Shown here in pieces: positions 1-3,637 of a stretch of 8,384 nt of DNA. A program made the position numbers and the translations under genes. How positions within the stretch are numbered: the first letter of the stretch is position 1; every line of letters starts with the position of its first letter. This DNA is from Synechococcales cyanobacterium PMM_0085 (GTDB taxonomy: Bacteria; Cyanobacteriota; Cyanobacteriia; Elainellales; Elainellaceae), in the NCBI GenBank assembly GCA_949127705.1, contig CASBQJ010000299.1, forward strand, positions 1 through 8,384, in the 5' to 3' direction. The notes under the pieces are model-generated. The model searched no databases, was not told where the DNA came from, and was given only the letters and a program-made list of their open reading frames with translations.

Positions 1-99
1 GTCATCAGCAATGCCGGCATCGGCTGTGACGGCACGACCGAAGAGCTGACCGTCGCCGACTTCCGTGCAGTGTTCGAGACCAACACGCTGGGTGCGGTG
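1..99 (+). other. Fragment of a short-chain dehydrogenase/reductase fused in frame to asnS
   Basis: Codons 1-33 begin VISNAGIGCDGTTEEL and continue to ADFRAVFETNTLGAV. This matches the classical SDR stretch from the NAG motif after beta-4 to the active-site Asn of the Asn-Ser-Tyr-Lys tetrad. The spacing from the N of NAG (codon 4) to the tetrad-like Asn (codon 28) is 24 residues, the same as in FabG-type SDRs as I recall them. Third codon positions are about 80% G or C here and more mixed downstream, suggesting a higher-GC source. The SDR and AsnRS families both plausibly read TN-x-x-(G/S)-(A/S)-V-F-R at the junction, so the switch lies somewhere in 79-105. An assembly or amplification chimera is more likely than a real fusion, because no SDR cofactor or catalytic Tyr/Lys region is present. 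Confidence 0.7.
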
Positions 100-1089
100 T
101 TTCGAGTCCGCAATGCCACCGCTCAAGCGATCCACAGCTTCTTTCAACAGCGGGGCTTTTTGTGGGTGCACACGCCCATCATTACTGCCAGCGACTGTGA
201 GGGCGCAGGCGAACTGTTCACCGTCACCGGGCTAGATTTGAAAAATCCGCCCAAAACCGCTGCGGGTGAAATAGATTTTGAGCAAGATTTTTTTGGCAAG
301 CACGCTTACCTCACCGTGAGCGGGCAATTGGAAGCCGAAATTATGGCCATGGCCTTCACCAACGTTTACACCTTTGGTCCCACCTTTCGCGCCGAAAATT
401 CCAATACCTCTCGCCACTTAGCCGAGTTTTGGATGGTGGAGCCAGAAATGGCGTTTTGTGCGCTAGAGGGCAACATGGAGCTGGCGGAAGCGTTCTTGAA
501 ATATGTGTTCAAGCATGTGTTAGAAACTTGTCCAGACGACCTGGCATTCTTCAATGAGCGGATTGAAAAGACCGTGCTCGAAACCGCTGAAAACATCATC
601 AACAGCGAGTTTGGGCGGATTACCTATACCGAGGCGATCGCCTTACTGGAAAAAGCCGATCGCCGCTTCGAGTACCCGGTATCGTGGGGGCTAGACCTGC
701 AATCTGAACATGAGCGCTACTTAGCCGAAGAGTTATTCAAAAAACCTCTGATCGTCACCGATTATCCGACTGAGATTAAAGCCTTCTACATGCGCCTGAG
801 TGATGATGGCAAAACGGTGCGCGCCATGGACGTACTGGCCCCGCGCATTGGCGAAATTATTGGCGGCTCGCAGCGCGAAGAGCGGCTCGACGTCTTAGAA
901 CGCCGGATGCAAGAGCTTGACATCCCCGCTGCTGATCTATGGTGGTATCTCGACCTGCGCCGCTTTGGCACAGTGCCTCATGCCGGCTTTGGGCTGGGCT
1001 TTGAACGGCTGGTTCAATTTATGACTGGGATGCAAAACATTCGCGATGTGATTCCATTCCCCCGAGCGCCCTTAAGTGCCGATTTCTAG
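1..1089 (+). CDS. asnS: Asparaginyl-tRNA synthetase, catalytic domain only; 5' end chimeric and partial
   Basis: Class IIb aminoacyl-tRNA synthetase that charges tRNA-Asn with asparagine in the cytosol. The frame is open from base 1 to the TAG at 1087-1089. From about base 79 it follows bacterial AsnRS closely: motif 1 region (GFLWVHTPIITAS, about 157-195), motif 2 (FRAENSNTSRHLAEFW, from 385), the GEIIGGSQREERLD block (about 850-891), motif 3 (GFGLGFERL, 985-1011) and the usual ending RDVIPFPRAP. From T27 to the stop there are 336 residues, matching what follows the equivalent TN in the 466-residue E. coli enzyme as I recall it. The N-terminal OB-fold anticodon-binding domain (~130 residues) is absent. 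The expected lead-in (HLRPRTN or similar) is replaced by VADFRAVFETN, which is not AsnRS. The first internal ATG, at 349, lies inside the catalytic domain, so no proper start exists here. Family call is firm; the 5' end should not be trusted. Confidence 0.93.
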   Translation, partial: VISNAGIGCDGTTEELTVADFRAVFETNTLGAVFRVRNATAQAIHSFFQQRGFLWVHTPIITASDCEGAGELFTVTGLDLKNPPKTAAGEIDFEQDFFGKHAYLTVSGQLEAEIMAMAFTNVYTFGPTFRAENSNTSRHLAEFWMVEPEMAFCALEGNMELAEAFLKYVFKHVLETCPDDLAFFNERIEKTVLETAENIINSEFGRITYTEAIALLEKADRRFEYPVSWGLDLQSEHERYLAEELFKKPLIVTDYPTEIKAFYMRLSDDGKTVRAMDVLAPRIGEIIGGSQREERLDVLERRMQELDIPAADLWWYLDLRRFGTVPHAGFGLGFERLVQFMTGMQNIRDVIPFPRAPLSADF

Positions 1090-1122
1090 GAGTGCCGATT
1101 TCTAGGAGTGCCGATTTCTAGG
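1075..1122 (+). repeat. Tandem repeat, 3 x 16 bp, overlapping the asnS stop
   Basis: Three perfect copies of agtgccgatttctagg occupy 1075-1090, 1091-1106 and 1107-1122, followed by a degenerate start of a fourth (agcgcaga). Copy 1 contains the last three sense codons and the TAG stop of asnS (AGT GCC GAT TTC TAG). Because 16 is not a multiple of three, the TAG recurs once in each reading frame. The sequence looks like local duplication of the end of the gene. Confidence 0.95.
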
Positions 1123-1141
1123 AGCGCAGACTTTTTTAGAC

Positions 1142-1175
1142 AAAAAACTGGGATGCAATTAATGAATTGCATCCC
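1142..1175 (-). terminator. Rho-independent terminator of the hli gene
   Basis: A perfect 11-bp inverted repeat, gggatgcaatt (1150-1160) and aattgcatccc (1165-1175), encloses the loop aatg. Read on the minus strand it lies about 44 nt past the hli stop, and the stem is followed by a run of six T (complement of 1142-1147). On the plus strand no T-run follows, so it serves hli rather than asnS. Confidence 0.85.
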
Positions 1176-1218
1176 GCAGGAAGGAGATATCAAGAATGAA
1201 TGAAGCTATAACCAAAAA

Positions 1219-1362
1219 TTACATCAAGCCGATCTGAGAAAGAATGCCTTGACCGGTCAGCAATTCGGTGGCGACACCAATGACGAAACCCAACATTGCT
1301 AGACGACCATTCCAAGTTTCTGCGAACTGAGTAAAACCGAATTTAGTATCTTGGCTTTCCAT
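1219..1362 (-). CDS. hliC: High-light-inducible (Hli/Scp) one-helix chlorophyll-binding protein, 47 aa
   Basis: A small thylakoid membrane protein of the LHC superfamily. Family members bind chlorophyll and carotenoid, associate with photosystem II assembly intermediates and dissipate excess light energy. The minus-strand frame from ATG (1362-1360) to TAA (1221-1219) encodes 47 residues beginning MESQDTKFGFTQFAE. It contains the chlorophyll-binding signature ETWNGRLAMLGF at residues 15-26, inside a single hydrophobic helix (about 20-38) that continues GVATELLTGQG. Length and layout match HliC (ScpB) of Synechocystis, about 47 residues, better than the ~70-residue HliA/HliB, hence the tentative symbol. 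An AAGAGG Shine-Dalgarno sits about 10 nt before the ATG and a strong terminator follows. It is convergent with asnS and divergent from the midA-like gene. A direct-repeat element resembling HLR1 and a dyad lie upstream. Family call is firm; assignment to HliC rather than another short Hli is less so. Confidence 0.92.
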   Translation of the reverse strand: MESQDTKFGFTQFAETWNGRLAMLGFVIGVATELLTGQGILSQIGLM

Positions 1363-1387
1363 GACTCAAAGACCTCTTAAGACTTGG

Positions 1388-1406
1388 TTGATAACATCAA
1401 TGTAAC
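1388..1406 (-). promoter_or_regulatory. HLR1-like direct repeat upstream of hli (possible RpaB site)
   Basis: On the minus strand this reads GTTACATT-GAT-GTTATCAA. The first half is a perfect match to the HLR1 half-site (G/T)TTACA(T/A)(T/A), bound by the response regulator RpaB at high-light genes. The second half deviates (GTTATC) and the spacer is 3 rather than 2 nt. It lies only about 26 nt upstream of the hli ATG, close for a site in front of a promoter. Suggestive, not proven. Confidence 0.3.
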
Positions 1407-1438
1407 ATTACTTTAGGATTTTGCGCAATATTTCTACA

Positions 1439-1453
1439 CAATGGTATCCATTG
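1439..1453. promoter_or_regulatory. 15-bp perfect dyad CAATGG-TAT-CCATTG between hli and the midA-like gene
   Basis: A perfect 6-bp inverted repeat with a 3-bp spacer lies 77-91 nt upstream of the hli ATG, in the intergenic region shared by the two divergent genes. Dyads of this size are typical of dimeric regulator sites. I do not recognise the regulator. The palindrome TTGCGCAA at 1421-1428 lies between it and the HLR1-like repeat. Confidence 0.3.
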
Positions 1454-1531
1454 GACATATCTATGCATCTAGCAGCAGCGCCGCAGAGGTTAGGGACGCG
1501 TGATGTCCTCAGGCAGCCGTTAAAGCGAACT

Positions 1532-1550
1532 GCCACAGCCCGCCTGTGGC
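1532..1550. other. 7-bp hairpin in the midA-like gene's leader
   Basis: gccacag (1532-1538) and ctgtggc (1544-1550) form a perfect stem around the loop cccgc. No T-run follows on either strand, so it is not a standard terminator. It lies about 60 nt upstream of the methyltransferase start and could be part of its 5' leader, but no function can be read from it. Confidence 0.3.
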
Positions 1551-1577
1551 CAAGACGATCCGCTGTCCCTGTACACT

Positions 1578-1629
1578 ATGACGAATGAGCATGACGCATG
1601 AGCATGACGAATGAGCATGACGAATGAGC
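1578..1629 (+). repeat. Tandem repeat, 4 x 13 bp, over the start codon of the midA-like gene
   Basis: Four copies of atgacgaatgagc occupy 1578-1590, 1591-1603 (one change, a to c), 1604-1616 and 1617-1629. If translation starts at ATG 1617, the last copy is the first 13 bases of the gene (Met-Thr-Asn-Glu), and the others are upstream duplicates of the start region. Every copy holds two ATGs and overlapping TGA triplets, making short nested reading frames that end in ATGA. Confidence 0.95.
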
Positions 1630-2933
1630 GTCACCTTATCCCTTTGCAAGACGATCCTTTGACCTCCATGGATAAAGCTGTTTTGGACGCTGATCAGAGC
1701 AATCCCCTGTTGTGCGATCGCATTGCCCAGCGCATTGCTGCCCATCCCCAGCAGCGGATCACCTTTGCTGAGTTTATGGACATCGCCCTGTATGACCCGC
1801 AGCATGGCTATTACGCCACTAATCAGGTGAATATCGGCGTCAGCGGCGACTTTTTTACCTCGCCCCACCTGGGTGCCGACTTTGGGGAAATGCTAGCCGA
1901 GCAATTCGCTGAAATGTGGCAGTTGCTAGGCAATCCTCACCCGTTTACCCTACTAGAAATGGGTGCTGGGCAGGGGATGCTGGCGCAAGATGTGTTAATC
2001 CATCTGCATCGTCATCATAGTCAGTGCTTTAAGGCACTAGAGTATGTGATTGTGGAAAAGTCGGCGGGGATGATTGCCGAACAGCGGAAGCGCCTGCAAG
2101 ACTTGGCCAACTCGTGGGGGGGGCTGCATTGGCGTACCTGGGACGAGATCCCAGCCGATTCGGTAGTGGGCTGCTGTTTTTCCAACGAACTGGTAGACGC
2201 GTTTCCGGTGCATCAGGTGGCGATCGCCAACGGGCAGCTGCAAGAAATCTACGTGACGTTAGCCAACTGGGACGCCTGGATCGAGATGCAAGAGGCGGCA
2301 GAGTCGCCGTCAGCCACGTCCACTCTGCCCCTATTTACCGAACTCCTTGCCCCGCTCTCTACCCCGCTGTTAGCCGAATACTTTGCCTTAGCAGGCGTAG
2401 ATTTACCATCGCCTGCCTACCCTGAGGGCTACCGCACCGAGGTGAATTTGGCCGCATTGGAGTGGGTGAACACGGTGGCCGAGCGCCTGCACCACGGCTA
2501 TCTCGTCACCATCGACTATGGTTACCCAGCCCAGCGCTACTATAGCCCCACCCGCCGCGACGGCACGTTGCAGTGCTACTATCAACACGCCCGCCATGCC
2601 AATCCTTATATCCACATCGGGCAGCAAGATATTACCGCCCATGTGGATTTTACGGCGCTGGCGCGACAGGGCGATCGCTGTGGTCTACCCCGGCTGGGCT
2701 ATGTCCCCCAGGGGCTATTTCTGATGGCACTGGGGTTGGGCGATCGCCTAGCGGCCCTGTCTCAGCTCCAGCCCAATGCGGCTCTGACCCTGCAAGACAT
2801 TTTGCATCGTCGCGAAGCCCTCCACACCCTAATGGACTTTAACCCAACCCAGATGGGTACTTTTGGCGTGCTGGTTCAGGGCAAAGGGCTAACTCCGCCT
2901 CAGTCGCATCTCCGCAGCCTGAAAGATGTCTGA
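1611..2933 (+). CDS. midA: SAM-dependent methyltransferase, MidA/NDUFAF7 family (COG1565, DUF185)
   Basis: The mitochondrial relative NDUFAF7/MidA dimethylates an arginine of the complex I subunit NDUFS2 and is needed for complex I assembly. Cyanobacterial NDH-1 has the homologous subunit NdhH, so a role in NDH-1 maturation is an inference. The 440-residue product shows the family signatures in order: RITFAEFMDIALYDPQHGYY (49-68), GDFFTSPHLGADFGEMLAEQ (79-98), SAM-binding LEMGAGQG (115-122), SNELVDAFPVHQV (191-203), IDYGYP (301-306), and GTLQCYYQHA (318-327) leading to DITAHVDF (340-347). Length is normal for the family. The start is ambiguous because a four-copy repeat spans it: ATG 1611 and ATG 1617 are both in frame, an in-frame TGA sits at 1605-1607, and ATG 1668 is a shorter option closer to where homology begins. 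No Shine-Dalgarno is visible. It is transcribed away from hli and stands alone. Family call is firm; substrate is unproven. Confidence 0.9.
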   Translation: MSMTNERHLIPLQDDPLTSMDKAVLDADQSNPLLCDRIAQRIAAHPQQRITFAEFMDIALYDPQHGYYATNQVNIGVSGDFFTSPHLGADFGEMLAEQFAEMWQLLGNPHPFTLLEMGAGQGMLAQDVLIHLHRHHSQCFKALEYVIVEKSAGMIAEQRKRLQDLANSWGGLHWRTWDEIPADSVVGCCFSNELVDAFPVHQVAIANGQLQEIYVTLANWDAWIEMQEAAESPSATSTLPLFTELLAPLSTPLLAEYFALAGVDLPSPAYPEGYRTEVNLAALEWVNTVAERLHHGYLVTIDYGYPAQRYYSPTRRDGTLQCYYQHARHANPYIHIGQQDITAHVDFTALARQGDRCGLPRLGYVPQGLFLMALGLGDRLAALSQLQPNAALTLQDILHRREALHTLMDFNPTQMGTFGVLVQGKGLTPPQSHLRSLKDV

Positions 2934-2964
2934 GTCTTACATCCATACAGTTGCACTCATAAGA

Positions 2965-3006
2965 AAATCCCCCCGAAACTCAATTGCGTGAGCCTTGGAG
3001 GGATTT
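2965..3006. terminator. Terminator-like hairpin after the midA-like gene, possibly bidirectional
   Basis: AAATCCC (2965-2971) pairs with GGGATTT (3000-3006). After one C-A mismatch, CCGA pairs with TTGG, then an AA/CC internal loop, then CTCA/TGAG closing the loop ATTGCG. It lies 31 nt past the midA-like stop. On the plus strand the following tract is weak (TTTGAATC). On the minus strand the stem runs into TTTTCTTATG, the better terminator, which would suit a minus-strand transcript from the 3037-3318 region. Confidence 0.45.
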
Positions 3007-3036
3007 GAATCAGGGTGCATCTACCACTCCACTGTT

Positions 3037-3318
3037 CTAGGTGAAATGATGCGCCTCCGGACTGTTTTGGTAATTTCTAAAAACTTCTGCGGAGCCTAGC
3101 AACGGTGGAGCAGTTTTGTGAAGGCTCAACCCAAAATCCGCAAAGAGTTCGTGAAGTAGACTCGGCTTGGGAAAGCCACTCTGCTTAAAAAATAAAATTG
3201 ACGCTATTCTGAAAAATATACATTTCCACAGTCCGTTCTGCCGGATCTGAGCGGAATTGATTTGGAAGGAGTGGGGGTTTGCACCGTAGTTAAGGCAAGT
3301 TTGGGGTTGACGCAACAT
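3037..3318 (-). CDS. Doubtful hypothetical ORF, 93 aa
   Basis: I do not recognise this ORF. It runs from ATG (3318-3316) to TAG (3039-3037) on the minus strand and ends NSPEAHHFT. The product has no signal peptide, clear membrane segment or known motif; a short hydrophobic patch, WKCIFFRIASILFF, lies near residues 31-44. Reasons to keep it: it is not a shadow of another gene, a purine-rich AAGGCGGGG stretch precedes the ATG at roughly Shine-Dalgarno distance, and the hairpin at 2965-3006 would terminate its transcript. Reasons to doubt it: no family resemblance, and 93 codons can be open by chance. It may be a relic or part of a dispersed repeat. Confidence 0.2.
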   Translation of the reverse strand: MLRQPQTCLNYGANPHSFQINSAQIRQNGLWKCIFFRIASILFFKQSGFPKPSLLHELFADFGLSLHKTAPPLLGSAEVFRNYQNSPEAHHFT

Positions 3319-3420
3319 GGGATTCCCCGCCTTACTTGTAGGAGTGGTTTGCTAACAAAGCGATCTTGGTGGTCAAATTAGGATAGTGATGAACCGATCG
3401 TAGTAATCTTGGGAATGCTG

Positions 3421-3444
3421 GGAGTGCTTGCTAGGCAATGCTCC
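3421..3444. other. Imperfect hairpin in the leader region of the CHAT gene
   Basis: ggagtgcttgc (3421-3431) pairs with gcaatgctcc (3435-3444): four inner pairs, a bulged C, then six outer pairs including two G-T wobbles, with loop tag. No T-run follows. It lies about 190 nt upstream of the CHAT gene start; no function can be assigned. Confidence 0.2.
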
Positions 3445-3543
3445 TTAGTCAATCAATCCTACGGGAACCCATTCTATTCAATCGAATTTACTTGATTCTT
3501 ATCCTGCTTAATCTCGCCGATCCCGCCACCTTGGTGGCTCATT

Positions 3544-3572
3544 CAAGAACTTCAAAGGCAAGAACTTCAAAG
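3544..3572 (+). repeat. Direct repeat, 2 x 14 bp, upstream of the CHAT gene
   Basis: caagaacttcaaag occurs at 3544-3557 and 3559-3572, separated by one g, giving a period of 15. It lies 65 nt before the GTG start of the CHAT gene, next to the palindrome gccaccttggtggc (3525-3538). It is the shortest member of the set of intergenic repeats in this window. Confidence 0.85.
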
Positions 3573-3637
3573 ACTTTTGGAGTGATGGCCTTGAACGCGA
3601 CCTGATAAACCAGAAATTTAGGGAGAGCACTGACCCG

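Larger units (their letters stand above)
2934..3637. other. 704-nt intergenic region without a convincing gene
   Basis: This gap is more AT-rich than the flanking genes and has no HIP1 site. It holds the hairpin at 2965-3006, one doubtful minus-strand ORF (3037-3318), an imperfect hairpin at 3421-3444 (ggagtgcttgc / gcaatgctcc with a bulge), a short palindrome gccaccttggtggc at 3525-3538 and a 14-bp direct repeat at 3544-3572. I find no tRNA, rRNA or known small-RNA signature, and no clear promoter. Its right part presumably carries the promoter of the CHAT gene. It may be a decayed gene or repetitive element. Confidence 0.5.

Noticed and set aside
1182..1237. An ideal-looking AAGGAG followed by ATG 1196 and a 13-codon plus-strand ORF (MNEAITKNYIKPI).
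   Set aside because: It lies between the hli terminator and the antisense of the hli 3' end, is very short and has no homology; the purine run is the complement of the hli 3' untranslated region.
1551..1657. 11-bp direct repeat caagacgatcc at 1551-1561 and 1647-1657, flanking the 13-bp array like target-site duplications.
   Set aside because: There is no insertion sequence or terminal inverted repeat between the copies, and the right copy is inside coding sequence. Probably chance or another small duplication.
1509..1868. 119-codon minus-strand ORF opposite the start of the midA-like gene.
   Set aside because: It is a shadow of a gene with clear family motifs, has no recognisable domain and runs through the 13-bp repeat array.
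3000..3045. Minus-strand sequence resembling the 3' half of a tRNA (ATTCAAATCCCTCCA).
   Set aside because: The five bases before the TTCAAAT-like loop do not pair with those after it, and no D-arm, anticodon arm or acceptor stem can be built. The same bases are better explained by the hairpin at 2965-3006.
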